Source of the DNA: Bordetella sp. BOR01
GTDB lineage: Bacteria > Pseudomonadota > Gammaproteobacteria > Burkholderiales > Burkholderiaceae_B
Reading direction: 5' to 3'
Assembly (NCBI RefSeq): GCF_019218885.1
Contig: NZ_JAHUWT010000002.1
Coordinates: 806,001-870,000 of the forward strand
DNA: 64,000 nt
In this document: in pieces, positions 1-10,140 of the stretch
Numbering within the stretch: the first letter of the stretch is position 1
How the letters are laid out: every line of letters starts with the position of its first letter
Position numbers and translations under genes: made by a program
The notes under the pieces: generated by a model
The model's input: the letters and a program-made list of their open reading frames with translations, nothing else
Told to the model about the DNA's origin: nothing
Database searches by the model: none

Positions 1-688
1 CGGCCAGCGTCAGGCTGGTCATTTCTTTGGGATCGCCCGCCAGGGCTTCGTCGGTCAGGGCTTGCAACTGCGGCGTCCATTGCTGGTTGCCGGCAAAATA
101 CAGGGCCTGGATCCAATGCCCCAGCAGTTCGGGCGGGCGGCCCGCCAGCGTGGCGGCGCGTTCGAAGGCCTGCGCCGCATCGGCCGCGCGGCCCTGGGCC
201 AGGTAGGTACGGCCCAGGAAAAACCAGGCCTCGGACGAATCGGGTGCCGCAGCCAGGGCAGCTTCCAGGCGTGCCGTCATTTGTTCGATGGTTTGGTCTG
301 TATGGCCGGCATAGTTGCGTGCCTGCACGACTTGGCCAAGTGCTCCCCAATGCAGGTATACGGCGGTGCCTGCCAGTGGCACCAACAGTGCCGCAGCCAA
401 GGCGATGGCTGTGCCGGGCTTGCCGCGCGTGGGGTCACCGCGACTGCCATCGGTGTCGGCCAACAGCGTGCGTGCCGCCTCGGCGCGCGCGGCCTCGAGT
501 TGTGCAGGGGTAAGCGTGCCCCGCTCGTGCTGCGTCCGCAAGTCGTCAAGGCGTTCGTGATACAGCGTCACATTCAGGGCGGTGCGGTCGGCGTCAATGG
601 CCGGATCGCGGGCGCGCAGCAGCGGCACCAGCACGAACGCCAGGGCCGCGGCCAGCAGCAGGGCGGCGGGTAACCAGAATTCGATCAT
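1..688 (-). CDS. ccmI: Cytochrome c maturation protein CcmI (3' end outside the window)
   Basis: This is the periplasmic TPR chaperone that delivers apocytochrome c to the CcmFH heme ligation machinery. Translating the minus strand from ATG at 688 gives 229 open codons that run off the window, so the C-terminus is missing. It begins MIEFWLPAALLL, has membrane segments at about residues 5-24 and 93-112 with a charged segment between them, and then a TPR-like stretch (EAWFFLGRTYLAQGR) near residues 150-200. This two-helix-plus-TPR layout is typical of CcmI. The start overlaps the ccmH stop by 4 bp, as elsewhere in this operon, which indicates coupled translation. The identification rests on the membrane layout, the TPR motif and the position directly after ccmH. 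Confidence 0.9.
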   Translation of the reverse strand, partial: MIEFWLPAALLLAAALAFVLVPLLRARDPAIDADRTALNVTLYHERLDDLRTQHERGTLTPAQLEAARAEAARTLLADTDGSRGDPTRGKPGTAIALAAALLVPLAGTAVYLHWGALGQVVQARNYAGHTDQTIEQMTARLEAALAAAPDSSEAWFFLGRTYLAQGRAADAAQAFERAATLAGRPPELLGHWIQALYFAGNQQWTPQLQALTDEALAGDPKEMTSLTLA

Positions 689-1167
689 GGTGTGTCCTTG
701 CCGGAGCCCACGGCATGCAGCAGTTCGGCCAGGCGCAGCCGTTCGGCGTCGGACAGTACGCCCGTGGCCAACCGTGCGCGCCGCCCGCGCATGACGATAC
801 TGGCCAGGACGGCCGCGCCGGCCAAGAGCAATGCCGCCGGGCCCAGCCAAAGCAACATTGTGCGGGCGTCGAGCGGCGGCTTGTACAGCACGAAGTCGCC
901 ATAGCGAGCCACCATGAACCCTATGATTTGTTCGTTGGTCTGGCCTTCACCCAACATGCGGTGGATCTCGCCTCGTAAGTCGTTGGCAATCGGGGAATTC
1001 GAATCGGCAATATTCTGGTTCTGGCACTTGGGGCAACGCAGTACCTCGGCCAGGTGACGATAGCGCGCGCGCTGCGCTTCGTTGTCGAATTCGTACGTAT
1101 CGATGGCCGACCAGGCCGTGCCCAGCAGCGCGCAGCCGAGCATGACGAGGGCCAGAAAATGCTTCAT
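685..1167 (-). CDS. ccmH: Cytochrome c maturation protein CcmH/CycL
   Basis: This thiol-disulfide protein keeps apocytochrome c cysteines reduced for heme ligation in the periplasm, together with CcmF and CcmI. The 160-residue product has an N-terminal signal peptide or anchor, the family signature LRCPKCQNQ with redox cysteines at residues 45 and 48, and one C-terminal membrane helix (about 104-125) followed by a basic tail. This is the short single-domain CcmH. The TPR half that E. coli fuses to it is a separate gene here (ccmI). It overlaps ccmG and ccmI by 4 bp each, so it sits inside a translationally coupled operon. Confidence 0.95.
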   Translation of the reverse strand: MKHFLALVMLGCALLGTAWSAIDTYEFDNEAQRARYRHLAEVLRCPKCQNQNIADSNSPIANDLRGEIHRMLGEGQTNEQIIGFMVARYGDFVLYKPPLDARTMLLWLGPAALLLAGAAVLASIVMRGRRARLATGVLSDAERLRLAELLHAVGSGKDTP

Positions 1168-1703
1168 TGCGCGGCCTCTTCGACCAGCTTGCGGTAAACC
1201 GGCGCCAGTTTTTCACGCCATACGGTTTCGTCTATCACGCCCACGAATTTCTCGCGGATGACGCCGCGGGCATCGATGAAGAAGGTCTCGGGAGCGCCAT
1301 ACACGCCCAGGTCCAGCCCCAGGCTGCCGGCAGCGTCTTCGATATTCAGGCGGTACGGGTTGTGCAAGGTGCGCAGCCAGTGTTGGGCCGCAAGTCGCTC
1401 GTCCTTGTAATTGACGCCGTAGATCACCACACCTTCGTGTGCCAATTGGTTCAGCACGGGATGTTCCTGGCGGCAGGACGGGCACCAGGTCGCCCATACG
1501 TTGACCAGTGCCGGCTTGCCCAGGATATCCGCGCGTGTCAGTGTGCGCGCGGTGTCGTTCAGCGAAGGCAGCGAGAAATCGGGAAACTCGCGCCCTACCA
1601 GCGCCGAGGGCAAGCGCGCGGGGTCGAGGAACAGGCCGCGATAGAGCAGGGCGGCGATGCCCAGGAATAGAATCAGCGGCAGTACTCGCAGCAGGCGTTT
1701 CAT
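1164..1703 (-). CDS. ccmG: Thiol:disulfide interchange protein CcmG/DsbE
   Basis: This is a membrane-anchored periplasmic thioredoxin that reduces apocytochrome c or CcmH cysteines during cytochrome c maturation. It has 179 residues, with an N-terminal membrane anchor (about residues 5-25) followed by a thioredoxin fold. The active site WCPSC has cysteines at 74 and 77, and the cis-proline region is GVYGAPETF. The length and the acidic surroundings fit the DsbE/CcmG branch and not DsbA. The ATG overlaps the ccmF stop by 4 bp and the gene's own stop overlaps ccmH. Confidence 0.95.
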   Translation of the reverse strand: MKRLLRVLPLILFLGIAALLYRGLFLDPARLPSALVGREFPDFSLPSLNDTARTLTRADILGKPALVNVWATWCPSCRQEHPVLNQLAHEGVVIYGVNYKDERLAAQHWLRTLHNPYRLNIEDAAGSLGLDLGVYGAPETFFIDARGVIREKFVGVIDETVWREKLAPVYRKLVEEAAQ

Positions 1704-3673
1704 GCTCGTACCTGGGTCGGGTCGGCCGCCTGCGGAGCACGGGCGACGGTGCGGGCGCGATAACGACGGTCGGCGGCCGCCACCATGCCGCCCAGGGCCA
1801 TCAGCAATGCTCCGATCCAGATCCAGCGCACGAAGGGCTTGATGTGCACGCGCACGGCCCAGGCGCCATCTGCCAGGGGCTCGCCCAGCGCGACGAACAA
1901 GTCGCGTGTCAGGCCGGCGCTGATCGCGGCCTCGGTCATGGTGGCCTGCTGCACGTGGTACACGCGCTTTTCAGGATGCAGCAGGCCGACCTGGCGGCCC
2001 TCGCGCAGCACCCGCACCGTGCCGCGTTCGGCGACGAAATTCGGCCCGTCGTGCGGGGCCGTACCGTCGAAGACGAACTGGTAGCCGCCCAATTCGACCG
2101 CGTCACCCGGGGCCATGCGCAGGTCTCGTTCCAGGCTGCCTACGCTGTTGAGCACCACGCCCAATGCGCACGCGGCGAAGCCCAGGTGCGCCAACTGCAT
2201 GCCCCAGTAGCTGCGCCCCAACGCCGGCAAGCCTGTTATCAGGCCTTTGTGGCGGGTCTTGTCGAAGATGTCGCGCAGGCCGCCCAGCACGATCCATGTA
2301 GCCAGCAGGCAGACCACCGCTACCGCCAGGGGCGCCGAGTCCGCCAGGGCGGCCGCGCCCAGCGCCAGCGCCAGGCTGGCCGCCAGCACGGGGCCCAGCA
2401 TTGCGGCCAGCCACCGAACTGGGGTGTCTTTCCAGCGCGCGGCCACGCCTACCGCGGTCGCCGCCATCAGCAGTGCCATCAGGGGGATGAACAAGGCATT
2501 GAAGTAAGGCGGGCCCACCGACAGCTTGGCGCCGGACAAGGCATCGAGCACCAGCGGATACAGCGTGCCAAGCAGGATCATGGCCGCGGCCACGGACAGC
2601 AGCAGGTTGTTGACCAGCAGCAGGGTCTCGCGCGACCACGTGCCAAACCCGACCGGATTGGCCACGGCGGGCGCGCGTAGCGCGAACAGGCCCAGCGATC
2701 CACCCACCACCAGCAGCAGGAAGCCCAGGATGAATACGCCACGCGCCGGATCGGTGGCGAAGGCGTGCACCGATGTCAGCACTCCCGAGCGCACCAGGAA
2801 CGTACCCAGCAGGCTGAGCGAGAAAGTGGCGATGGCCAGCAGCACGGTCCAGCTTTTGAAGACGCCGCGCTTCTCGGTGGCAGCCAGCGAATGGATCAGG
2901 GCCGTGCCTGTCAGCCAGGGCATGAACGACGCATTCTCGACCGGATCCCAGAACCACCAACTGCCCCAGCCCAGCTCGTAATACGCCCACCACGATCCCA
3001 GGGCGATGCCCAGGCCCAGGAAGGCCCAGGCCAGGACGGTCCAGGGACGCGACCAGCGTGCCCATGCGGCATCGAGCTTGCCCTCGAGCAGCGCCGCGAT
3101 GGCGAAGGCAAAGGCCACCGAAAAACCGACATAACCCATGTACAGCATGGGTGGATGGACGATCAGGCCGAAGTCTTGCAGCAGCGGGTTCAGGTCGTTG
3201 CCGTCGACGGGCACGTTGGGCAGCAGGCGTTCAAAGGGGTTGGAGGTGGCGATCAGAAACAGCAGGAAACCGACGCTGATCATGCCCATCACCGCCAGCA
3301 CGCGGGCCAGCATGGTGCGGGGCAACTGTCGCGAGCCCAGGCAAACGGCGCAGGTCCAACCGGCCAGCATCAGGGCCCACAGCAGCAGCGACCCTTCGTG
3401 GGCCCCCCATATGGCGCTGAACTTGTAGTACCACGGCAGGGCGCTATTGGCGTTGCGCGCGACGTAGGCGACCGAGAAATCGTTGGTCAGGAAGGCATGG
3501 GCCAGGCAGGCGAAGGCCAGTGACAGGAATGTAAACTGGCCCCAGGCGGCGGGCGCGGCCAGCGCCATCCAGCGGTGGTTGCCGCGCCACGCGCCGGCCA
3601 ATGGCAGGCTGCCTTGCACGATGGCCAGGCACAGCGCCAGTCCCATCGATAGCAGCCCAAGTTCGGGGATCAT
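1700..3673 (-). CDS. ccmF: Heme lyase subunit CcmF
   Basis: CcmF is the large polytopic inner-membrane subunit of the cytochrome c heme ligase. The 657-residue product is rich in hydrophobic helices and carries the WWD heme-binding domain ([18 protein letters not shown]), the signature of heme-handling proteins. It has a large periplasmic loop near the C-terminus and ends with a last membrane helix and a basic tail. The length matches typical CcmF proteins of about 650 residues. The start overlaps ccmE by 4 bp. It takes heme from holo-CcmE and works with CcmH and CcmI downstream. Confidence 0.97.
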   Translation of the reverse strand: MIPELGLLSMGLALCLAIVQGSLPLAGAWRGNHRWMALAAPAAWGQFTFLSLAFACLAHAFLTNDFSVAYVARNANSALPWYYKFSAIWGAHEGSLLLWALMLAGWTCAVCLGSRQLPRTMLARVLAVMGMISVGFLLFLIATSNPFERLLPNVPVDGNDLNPLLQDFGLIVHPPMLYMGYVGFSVAFAFAIAALLEGKLDAAWARWSRPWTVLAWAFLGLGIALGSWWAYYELGWGSWWFWDPVENASFMPWLTGTALIHSLAATEKRGVFKSWTVLLAIATFSLSLLGTFLVRSGVLTSVHAFATDPARGVFILGFLLLVVGGSLGLFALRAPAVANPVGFGTWSRETLLLVNNLLLSVAAAMILLGTLYPLVLDALSGAKLSVGPPYFNALFIPLMALLMAATAVGVAARWKDTPVRWLAAMLGPVLAASLALALGAAALADSAPLAVAVVCLLATWIVLGGLRDIFDKTRHKGLITGLPALGRSYWGMQLAHLGFAACALGVVLNSVGSLERDLRMAPGDAVELGGYQFVFDGTAPHDGPNFVAERGTVRVLREGRQVGLLHPEKRVYHVQQATMTEAAISAGLTRDLFVALGEPLADGAWAVRVHIKPFVRWIWIGALLMALGGMVAAADRRYRARTVARAPQAADPTQVRA

Positions 3674-4134
3674 GGCCGGGCCTCCGCGTCGTGCTTGCCG
3701 TGCGACGCGACGCCGCTGTGTTCCAGCGCATGGGCCGCTTCGGGCGGCATGTAGTTCTGGTCATGCTTGGCCAGCACTTCGTCGGCCTGCAGCATGCCCT
3801 GGGTATCGAGCTTGCCCAGGGCGACGATGCCTTGCCCTTCGCGAAACAGGTCGGGCAGGATGCCCTGGTAATGCACCAACACGTGGTGCGCGCCATCGGT
3901 GATGCCGAACTGTACCGCCAGGCTGTCTGCCGAGCGCCGCAGCGACCCTTCTTGCACCAGCCCGCCAGCGCGTATGCGCGTATGCGGGGGCGCTTCGCCG
4001 GCCGCGATCTGGCTGGGCGAGTAGAACAGGTTGATATTTTGCTGCAAGGCAGCCAGTGCCAGCGCGACAGCGGCGCTTACCCCGCAGATCAGGGCCGCCA
4101 GCACGGCCAGCCGTTTCTTGCGTTGCGGAGTCAT
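3670..4134 (-). CDS. ccmE: Periplasmic heme chaperone CcmE
   Basis: CcmE binds heme covalently in the periplasm and passes it to CcmF. I placed the start at the ATG at 4134 ([13 protein letters not shown]), because the longer upstream frame has no membrane character and overlaps ccmD. The 154-residue protein has an N-terminal membrane anchor (about 9-30), an OB-fold beta domain, and the family motif [11 protein letters not shown]. His124 would be the covalent heme ligand and Tyr128 the conserved axial residue. The acidic, His-containing tail is usual. It overlaps ccmD and ccmF by 4 bp each. Confidence 0.95.
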   Translation of the reverse strand: MTPQRKKRLAVLAALICGVSAAVALALAALQQNINLFYSPSQIAAGEAPPHTRIRAGGLVQEGSLRRSADSLAVQFGITDGAHHVLVHYQGILPDLFREGQGIVALGKLDTQGMLQADEVLAKHDQNYMPPEAAHALEHSGVASHGKHDAEARP

Positions 4135-4310
4135 CGGGAATCCTCGCGACGCAGGCGGCGTGCCAGGGATTTCAGGTAGCGGCGCCGTGCCAGCATGGGC
4201 AGCAGGGCGTTCCATGCCAGCAGCGCCAGGCATAGGCCATATGCGCTCCAGACATAGACGCCATGGTTGCCCATGGCCAGGAAGTCGTCCAGCGAAGAAA
4301 ATGGGTTCAT
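4131..4310 (-). CDS. ccmD: Small heme exporter accessory protein CcmD
   Basis: This small membrane protein helps release holo-CcmE from the CcmABC complex. The frame from ATG at 4310 encodes 59 residues beginning [17 protein letters not shown], followed by one membrane helix (about 18-40) and a strongly basic tail ([15 protein letters not shown]). Length, single helix, basic tail and the position between ccmC and ccmE all fit CcmD. The sequence is poorly conserved in the family, so context carries much of the call. The ATG overlaps the ccmC stop and the TGA overlaps the ccmE start. Confidence 0.9.
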   Translation of the reverse strand: MNPFSSLDDFLAMGNHGVYVWSAYGLCLALLAWNALLPMLARRRYLKSLARRLRREDSR

Positions 4311-5062
4311 GTCGGGCCCTTGATCAGGCGGGCGATCTCGTTGCTGGCCCAGCGGGTATCTGCTTCGCGCTTGAGCACTTCAAGCCGCATGCGTGCCAGC
4401 AGCACTGCGCCGAAGAAGCAATAGAAGCCCAGTACCGCCAGCAATAGTGGCAGCCACATTTGCGGCGGCATGGCGGGTTTCTGGGACAGCGAGAAAGTAG
4501 CGGACTGGTGCAGGGTGTTCCACCAGATGACCGAGTACTTGATGATGGGAATGTTCACCACGCCCACGACGGCCAGCAGCGCGCAGGCCCGGGCCGCGCT
4601 CTGCCGATGGGTGATGGCCTGGCCCAGCGCGATGATGCCGAAGTAGAGAAACAACAGGATCAGCATCGAGGTCAGGCGCGCGTCCCAGACCCAGTAGGCA
4701 CCCCACGTGGGTTTGCCCCACAAAGCGCCGGTGACCAGCGCGATGACGGTCATCCAGGCACCGATAGGGGCGGCTTGCCGCAGGGCCACGTCGGCCAGCT
4801 TCACTTTCCAGATCAGCCCCGCCGCCCCCGCCGCGGCCAGCATCACGTAGATGGACTGCGCCAGCATGGCGGCCGGGACATGGATGTAGATGATGCGGAA
4901 GCTGTCGCCCTGCTGGTAGTCGGACGGCGCAAAGGCCAGGCCCCAGGCCAGGCCTGCCGCGATGAGCAGGATGCTGGCGCCGGTCAGCCATGGCAGCAGG
5001 CGGCCGCTCATGCTGTAGAACCACTTGGGCGAACCCCATCGGTGTAGCCAGGTCCAGTTCAT
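4307..5062 (-). CDS. ccmC: Heme exporter/handling protein CcmC
   Basis: CcmC is the inner-membrane protein that presents heme to CcmE. It has 251 residues with six predicted membrane helices and the tryptophan-rich WWD-type motif [12 protein letters not shown], which with flanking histidines binds heme at the periplasmic face. The length agrees with the family. It is separated from ccmB by 47 bp, the only real gap within the ccm genes, and overlaps ccmD by 4 bp. Confidence 0.96.
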   Translation of the reverse strand: MNWTWLHRWGSPKWFYSMSGRLLPWLTGASILLIAAGLAWGLAFAPSDYQQGDSFRIIYIHVPAAMLAQSIYVMLAAAGAAGLIWKVKLADVALRQAAPIGAWMTVIALVTGALWGKPTWGAYWVWDARLTSMLILLFLYFGIIALGQAITHRQSAARACALLAVVGVVNIPIIKYSVIWWNTLHQSATFSLSQKPAMPPQMWLPLLLAVLGFYCFFGAVLLARMRLEVLKREADTRWASNEIARLIKGPT

Positions 5063-5109
5063 GCCAGTTGCTTGTCAGAGGTCGTCATCGGGCGGACATG
5101 ATGCGGGTT

Positions 5110-5781
5110 TCATTCGCCGATGCTGATGGACAGGCCCGCTGCAATGGCAAAGGGGGCCAGCGTAAGTGCCATCGTGGCGAGGCAACCCAGCCACAACAGG
5201 TGGCCGGCGGCGGGCAAGCCTTGCAGGGCGGCTTGCACGGCGCCGCTGCCCAGGATGAGCACCGGGATATACAAGGGCAGGATCAGCAAGGCCAGCAGCA
5301 GCCCGCCGCGACGCAGGCCGACGGTAAGCGCCGCGCCTACCGCGCCCAGCAGGCTCAGCACCGGGGTGCCCAGCAGCAGCGACAGCATCAGCACCGCCAG
5401 GCTGGCCGCCGGCAAGCCCAGCATCAGCGCCAATAGCGGTGCCAGCGCTACCAATGCCAGGCCGCTGCACAGCCAATGTGCCAACACCTTGGCCAGCACC
5501 AGTACAGGAAGGGGATGGGCGGAAAGCAGCCATTGTTCCAGTGAGCCGTCTTCCAGGTCGCTGCGGAACAGGCCATCCAGCGACAGCAGTACCGCCAGCA
5601 GTGCCGCCACCCAAAGAACGCCGGGCGCCATGCGTTGCAGCAACTGGCTTTGTGGGCCGACCGCCAAGGGAAACAGGGCGATGACGAGAGAAAAGAAAAC
5701 CAGGGGATTGGCAAGTTCCGCAGGACGGCGGCATAGCAGATTCAGCTCACGAATGAATAAGAGGATAAAGATCTTGGTCAT
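5110..5781 (-). CDS. ccmB: ABC-type heme exporter permease CcmB
   Basis: CcmB is the membrane subunit of the CcmAB ATPase, which powers release of holo-CcmE. The 223-residue product begins [20 protein letters not shown], the usual amphipathic CcmB start, and has six hydrophobic segments. ATG at 5781 overlaps the ccmA stop by 4 bp. No nucleotide-binding motif is present, as expected for a permease. Order (A-B-C-D-E-F) and length support the call. Confidence 0.95.
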   Translation of the reverse strand: MTKIFILLFIRELNLLCRRPAELANPLVFFSLVIALFPLAVGPQSQLLQRMAPGVLWVAALLAVLLSLDGLFRSDLEDGSLEQWLLSAHPLPVLVLAKVLAHWLCSGLALVALAPLLALMLGLPAASLAVLMLSLLLGTPVLSLLGAVGAALTVGLRRGGLLLALLILPLYIPVLILGSGAVQAALQGLPAAGHLLWLGCLATMALTLAPFAIAAGLSISIGE

Positions 5782-6455
5782 GCGGCGTACTGTCCCAGAT
5801 CAAGTTCGTGATACGTGGGTGCCCGGTGTTCCAGCTGGTGGTGGCTGGTCAGAACGACGATGCCGCCGCGGCTGCAATGGCCGGCCAGATGTAGTTCGAG
5901 TTGGGCAATGCCTTGCTTGTCCAGCGCGGTGAAGGGCTCGTCCAGGATCCATAGCCGAGCGGCGCTTGGCAGGTATAGGCGGGCCAGCGCGACACGCCGT
6001 TGCTGGCCGGCCGACAAGCTATTGCAGGGCACCGCTTCAAAGCCGCGCAGCCCGGCTGATTCCAGGGCCTGCCAGATGGCCGCGCGCGATGCCGGTATGT
6101 GCAGGGCGCCCAGCCATGACAGGTTTTCCTGGGCGGTCAGCAGGCCCTTGATGCCGGCGGCATGGCCGATCCAGAGCAGGTGGCGGGCCGGCCGGCCCTC
6201 GTGCCAGGTGGGCGGCGCCTCGTGCCACTGGATGCTGCCAGCCACCGGCTGCATCAAGCCGGCCAGCAGGCGCAGCAGGCTGGTCTTGCCGCTACCGTTC
6301 GGGCCGCTGACCTGCAGCATGTCGCCAGGTCGCAGTTGCAGGTTCAGGCGCCTGAAAAGCCGACGCTGGCCGCGTTCACATTCCAGGTCTACGGCCTTGA
6401 GTACGGCGGGAATCGCGTGGTGCGTGTCGAGCAAGGCAGCGGGTTGGTCGTGCAT
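5778..6455 (-). CDS. ccmA: Heme exporter ATPase CcmA
   Basis: This is the ATP-binding subunit of the CcmABCD complex. It has 225 residues with a Walker A motif GPNGSGKT at 51-58, an ABC signature LSAGQQRRV and a Walker B WILDEPF. It is the first ccm gene, and its start lies only 10 bp after the nirN stop with no terminator visible between them. The maturation operon can therefore be read from the nir transcript. Whether it also has its own promoter inside nirN cannot be seen from the sequence. Confidence 0.96.
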   Translation of the reverse strand: MHDQPAALLDTHHAIPAVLKAVDLECERGQRRLFRRLNLQLRPGDMLQVSGPNGSGKTSLLRLLAGLMQPVAGSIQWHEAPPTWHEGRPARHLLWIGHAAGIKGLLTAQENLSWLGALHIPASRAAIWQALESAGLRGFEAVPCNSLSAGQQRRVALARLYLPSAARLWILDEPFTALDKQGIAQLELHLAGHCSRGGIVVLTSHHQLEHRAPTYHELDLGQYAA

Positions 6456-6465
6456 GATGGGACGC

Positions 6466-7950
6466 CTAGTGGGATGTGCCCTCGGCGTACTCGATCTTGT
6501 TACCCACGTTGTACTTGCCGGATGGCTTGTTCATCGGAATTCGCTTGATTTCCTGCAAGGTACGGCTGTCGTACACCAGCAATGCGCCGTCGGTGTCCCA
6601 GACGCTGAGCAGCAGGTGGCGCCCATCGTGGGTGAACTCGACATGGGCGGCGTTCTTGCCGGGCATGGGGCGCAGCGTACGGGCGATTTCCAGCGTCTGC
6701 TTGTCGATCACGTGTACGGCGTCGTTGTTGGGGCCGAAAAAGACGTCGGTCCAGGCATAGGGCGAGTTGCGGTGGCTGCGCATGAAAAAACCCGGCCCTT
6801 CGGTGGGAATTTCCTTGACCAGTTTCCAGGTTCGCATGTCCAGTACCGATATCAGGCCCTTGCTGATGTTGGGCGTGGCAAATATCCAGTCATCGCCGCG
6901 CTGCCAGTAGATGCCCGAACCCAGGTGCGGCATGCCGGGCAAGGGGATGTCGTTGACCGCCATGCCGCTATCCAGGTCGATGACCTGGCCGCCGTGCGCC
7001 TTGCGCGAGGTGGCCAGCAGATAGCGGTAGTCGGGCGTGAATGAGAAGTCGTCGAGGAAGTCGTGGGTGGGAATCTGGCGGGGGATGAAGTCAGGTTGGC
7101 CGGCGTAGGAGAGTTCCCAGACTTCCTGCACGTCTTTCAATGCCACCACGAAACTCTGGCGCGGCGGTGCCGTGTATACGGCGCTGACGCGCGAGACGAT
7201 GCCGTTGGCCAGCGGCGTGTCGATATGGCCCACCAGCGACAGGTCGCGGGCGTCGAGCAGCACCAAGCCGCCCGGCAAGTAGTTGCCGACCAGCACCCAG
7301 CGTCCATCGCTGCTGACGGCCAGGTTGCGGGTGTTCAACCCGGTGCGGATTTCCGCCACCATGGTCAGGTTGTGCAGGTCGTAGAGACTTACCCAGCCAT
7401 CTCGCGATGCGAAGTAGACGAAGCGGCCGTCGGGCGAGAATTTTGGCCCGCCATGCAGCGCGAAATGGGATGGGAAGCGTGCCAACGGTTCGAAGTGGTC
7501 GCCGTCCAGGATGACGACATGGTGGTTGCCGGCCTCGACCACGACAAACAGGTTGAGCGGATCGGCGCCGTGTTGGGGCGTGATCGGCAGCGTCTTCAGG
7601 TCGGCAAGCTGCCGATGGCTGGCGCGGATATCGTCCTCGTTCCAGGTGGGCGGACGGGCAGGGGGTTGGTACAGGTAGTCGACCAACGCCTCGATCTGGC
7701 CGGCATCGAGAGCCTGGGCAAAGCCCGCCATCTGGCTGGCTGGCCGGCCGCTTTGCACCGTTTGCAGCGCTTCGGCGCGCTTGATGCGCGCCAGGCTTTC
7801 GGGCAGCAGCGCAGGCCCTGTGCCGCCCAGGCGTTCTGCGCCATGGCAGCTTTGACAATGTTGTTGATAGAGCTGCGCTGCCGGGTCCGCGACTACCACG
7901 CCAGCCGCCAGCCAGGCAGCTATCGCAAGCAGACTTGCGCTCAGCCGCAT
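6466..7950 (-). CDS. nirN: Dihydro-heme d1 dehydrogenase NirN (cytochrome c / d1 domain)
   Basis: NirN is a periplasmic nirS paralogue that oxidises dihydro-heme d1 in the last step of d1 synthesis. It has 494 residues: signal peptide (about 1-21), a small cytochrome c domain with CQSCH at 32-36, and an eight-bladed propeller resembling the d1 domain of NirS (repeated [20 protein letters not shown]-type blades). It is shorter than NirS (560) and lacks part of the N-terminal region. Its ATG overlaps the nirE end by 10 bp. The alternative call, a nirS duplicate, is less likely given the complete nirS at the head of the cluster. Confidence 0.9.
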   Translation of the reverse strand: MRLSASLLAIAAWLAAGVVVADPAAQLYQQHCQSCHGAERLGGTGPALLPESLARIKRAEALQTVQSGRPASQMAGFAQALDAGQIEALVDYLYQPPARPPTWNEDDIRASHRQLADLKTLPITPQHGADPLNLFVVVEAGNHHVVILDGDHFEPLARFPSHFALHGGPKFSPDGRFVYFASRDGWVSLYDLHNLTMVAEIRTGLNTRNLAVSSDGRWVLVGNYLPGGLVLLDARDLSLVGHIDTPLANGIVSRVSAVYTAPPRQSFVVALKDVQEVWELSYAGQPDFIPRQIPTHDFLDDFSFTPDYRYLLATSRKAHGGQVIDLDSGMAVNDIPLPGMPHLGSGIYWQRGDDWIFATPNISKGLISVLDMRTWKLVKEIPTEGPGFFMRSHRNSPYAWTDVFFGPNNDAVHVIDKQTLEIARTLRPMPGKNAAHVEFTHDGRHLLLSVWDTDGALLVYDSRTLQEIKRIPMNKPSGKYNVGNKIEYAEGTSH

Positions 7951-8807
7951 AGCTGCTCCTGGGGCGCGGGCACCGGCCGGATGTTTGCTCGCAACCTTGC
8001 CGGATGCTCGACGTCGCGATCGGCCAGCAGGCCGACGACTTGGCCGATGACAGTAAGGGTGGGCGTACCCAGCCGCTGATTGCGTGCCATGTCGCCCAGG
8101 GTGCGCAGCGTGCCGCGCACGATGCGCTGGTCATGCCGCGTGCCGTTGCCCACCAGCATCGCCGGTGTGTCGGCGGGCCGGCCCGCGGCAATGAGCCGCT
8201 GCGAGATCTCTTCGAGACTGGCCAGCCCCATGTAGAACACCAGTGTGCAGCCTGGGTCGGTCATGGTGTGCCAGGGCAGGGCGAGTGTGCCGTTGTGTTG
8301 CACGTGGCCGGTGATGAATTGGCAGGAATGCGCCAGGCCCCGGTGCGTGAGGGGAATGCCGGCGTAGGCGGTACAGCCCGAGGCCGCGGTGATGCCAGGT
8401 ACCAGTTGGCAGTCGACGCCGTGCGTCAGCAGGAAGTCGAGTTCTTCGCCGCCACGGCCGAAAATGAACGGATCGCCACCTTTCAGGCGTACCACCCGCA
8501 TGCCATGGCGGGCCAGGCGCAGCAGCAATTCGTTGATTTCGTCTTGCGGCAGGCTATGGCGCCCACTGGCCTTGCCTACGTAGTAGTGCCGACAGGTTGC
8601 CGGAAACAGGTCGAGCAGGGACTGGCTGACCAGGCGATCGTAGACCAGCGCGTCGGCTTGCAGCAGCAGGCTCCAGGCGGCCAGGGTCAGCAGTCCGGGG
8701 TCGCCCGGGCCGGCGCCGACCAGGGCGACTTCGCCAGGCCGGAACAGGCGCTGCAGCGTGGCGGGGAGTGTGATCGGACTGTGCATGGAGCAATCGGGAA
8801 GGTTCAT
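7941..8807 (-). CDS. nirE: Uroporphyrinogen-III C-methyltransferase NirE
   Basis: NirE is the SAM-dependent methyltransferase that makes precorrin-2 from uroporphyrinogen III, the first dedicated step toward heme d1. The 288-residue product shows the full SUMT signature set: VALVGAGPGDPGLLTL, DRLVS, the RLKGGDPFIFGRGGEE loop, and VPGITAASGCTAYAGIPLTHR. I used ATG at 8807; a second ATG seven codons in (MHSP) is possible. It follows nirJ by 26 bp. It is intact, unlike the methyltransferase half of the siroheme-synthase gene at 23548-24543. Confidence 0.95.
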   Translation of the reverse strand: MNLPDCSMHSPITLPATLQRLFRPGEVALVGAGPGDPGLLTLAAWSLLLQADALVYDRLVSQSLLDLFPATCRHYYVGKASGRHSLPQDEINELLLRLARHGMRVVRLKGGDPFIFGRGGEELDFLLTHGVDCQLVPGITAASGCTAYAGIPLTHRGLAHSCQFITGHVQHNGTLALPWHTMTDPGCTLVFYMGLASLEEISQRLIAAGRPADTPAMLVGNGTRHDQRIVRGTLRTLGDMARNQRLGTPTLTVIGQVVGLLADRDVEHPARLRANIRPVPAPQEQLCG

Positions 8808-8833
8808 GTTGGCGAGCTACGGGTGATGCGGCC

Positions 8834-10018
8834 TCAGGCCGGCTGTCCGGCCGGGATGGATGCGGGCAACTGCCCGGTTTCGGTATCGGTGAGGTAGCAG
8901 CCGGGGTCTTCGCCCCAGAGGTCGCCGGCCGCCCAGGCGCGCGTGCGGGTATTGCCGTTGCAGATGGGCAGCCATTGACAGGTGGCGCAGCGTCCGCCCA
9001 CGGGGCGCGGATGCTGGCGCAGTTGTTGCAGCAAGGGCTGCGGGCGGTCGATCCAGATGTCGCGGAAGGCCTGTTGCCGCACGTTGCCGACCTGGTGTTG
9101 CCACCAATAGGTGTCGGGGTGGACGTCGCCGGTGTTGTCGATATTGGCGATGCCGTTGCCCGAGGCGTTCCCGCCCCATGCCCGCAAAGCGTTTTCGAGG
9201 CGCCGGACATGCTGGGGCATGCGTTGGCGTACCCATTGCAGCAGCAGGATTGCATCGGCGTCGTTATTGCCGGTGACGAAGTCGGTGTTCAGGCCGGCAC
9301 CGATGTCGGCCCAGGCACGCTCGAACAGCAGGTGAACCGCATCGCGCGTCATCTGGTGGTGGGCGTCGAATTTGCTGCTGCGCTTGCCGCGACCACTGTA
9401 GTTCAGGTGCGACAGATAGAACTTCTGCACGCCATGATCGTGCATCAGGCTCAGGATGGCCGGCAATTGTTCGGTATTGTGCTGCGTCAGGGTGGTGCGC
9501 AGGCCGACGCGGATGCCATGGCGGCGGCACAGGTCTATGGCGTGCATGGCTGCCGCGAAGCTGCCGGGCATCTGGCGCCACGCGTCGTGGACGTCTTGCA
9601 GGCCGTCGATGCTGATGCCGACGTAGTCGAATTGTGCCGCGGCGACGCGCTCGATATTGCGTTCGTCGATCAGGGTGCCGTTGCTGGACAGGGCCACGAA
9701 AAAGCCCTGTTCGCGCGCATAGCCGGCCAACTGGAACAGGTCGGGGCGCAGCAGCGGCTCGCCGCCGGACAGGATCAGCACCCGCACACCGGCCGCATGC
9801 AGGTCGTCGATGACGCGCAGCGCTTCAGTGGTACTGAGCTCGTTGCGAAACGGACTGTCGGCCGAAGTAGCGTAGCAATGCCTACAGGTCAGGTTGCAGC
9901 GCCTGAGCAGATTCCATATGACGACGGGAGGGCGGCGACCGGGCATGCCAGGGGTGCCAGGCACCGGCGCGGCATCCGGCTGGACGAGGGCGCGCAGGTA
10001 GTGGCTGATTCTCAACAT
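8834..10018 (-). CDS. nirJ: Heme d1 biosynthesis radical SAM protein NirJ
   Basis: NirJ is the radical SAM enzyme that removes two propionate side chains during heme d1 synthesis, replacing them with oxo groups. In the 394-residue protein, the radical SAM cluster motif CNLTCRHC has cysteines at 41, 45 and 48. Near the C-terminus a second cysteine-rich region (CATCQWLPIC and a later CYLT) matches the auxiliary-cluster or SPASM-like end seen in NirJ. Its start lies 122 bp after the nirH stop, which breaks the otherwise overlapping nir gene chain. Confidence 0.95.
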   Translation of the reverse strand: MLRISHYLRALVQPDAAPVPGTPGMPGRRPPVVIWNLLRRCNLTCRHCYATSADSPFRNELSTTEALRVIDDLHAAGVRVLILSGGEPLLRPDLFQLAGYAREQGFFVALSSNGTLIDERNIERVAAAQFDYVGISIDGLQDVHDAWRQMPGSFAAAMHAIDLCRRHGIRVGLRTTLTQHNTEQLPAILSLMHDHGVQKFYLSHLNYSGRGKRSSKFDAHHQMTRDAVHLLFERAWADIGAGLNTDFVTGNNDADAILLLQWVRQRMPQHVRRLENALRAWGGNASGNGIANIDNTGDVHPDTYWWQHQVGNVRQQAFRDIWIDRPQPLLQQLRQHPRPVGGRCATCQWLPICNGNTRTRAWAAGDLWGEDPGCYLTDTETGQLPASIPAGQPA

Positions 10019-10038
10019 GGGAATTCTCTAGGCGCGGC

Positions 10039-10057
10039 GGGCCGATGATTTCGGCCC
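10039..10057. other. Stem-loop in the nirH-nirJ gap
   Basis: Seven-base arms (GGGCCGA at 10039-10045 and TCGGCCC at 10051-10057) enclose a 5-base loop in the 122-bp gap between nirH and nirJ. No T run follows on the transcribed (minus) strand, so it does not look like an intrinsic terminator. It may be an mRNA-stability or processing element. I see no further gene in the gap. Confidence 0.4.
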
Positions 10058-10140
10058 GGCTGGGGCATGCCGCCAGCATCGCTGAGGCACGCATCGCGCG
10101 CCTTGACCGTGAACAAGATTCGGCGAAGGCACGCAAGGGG

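Noticed and set aside
6466-7950. nirN as a second nitrite reductase
   Set aside because: A complete nirS is present, and the size, position next to nirE and simple N-terminal cytochrome domain match NirN.
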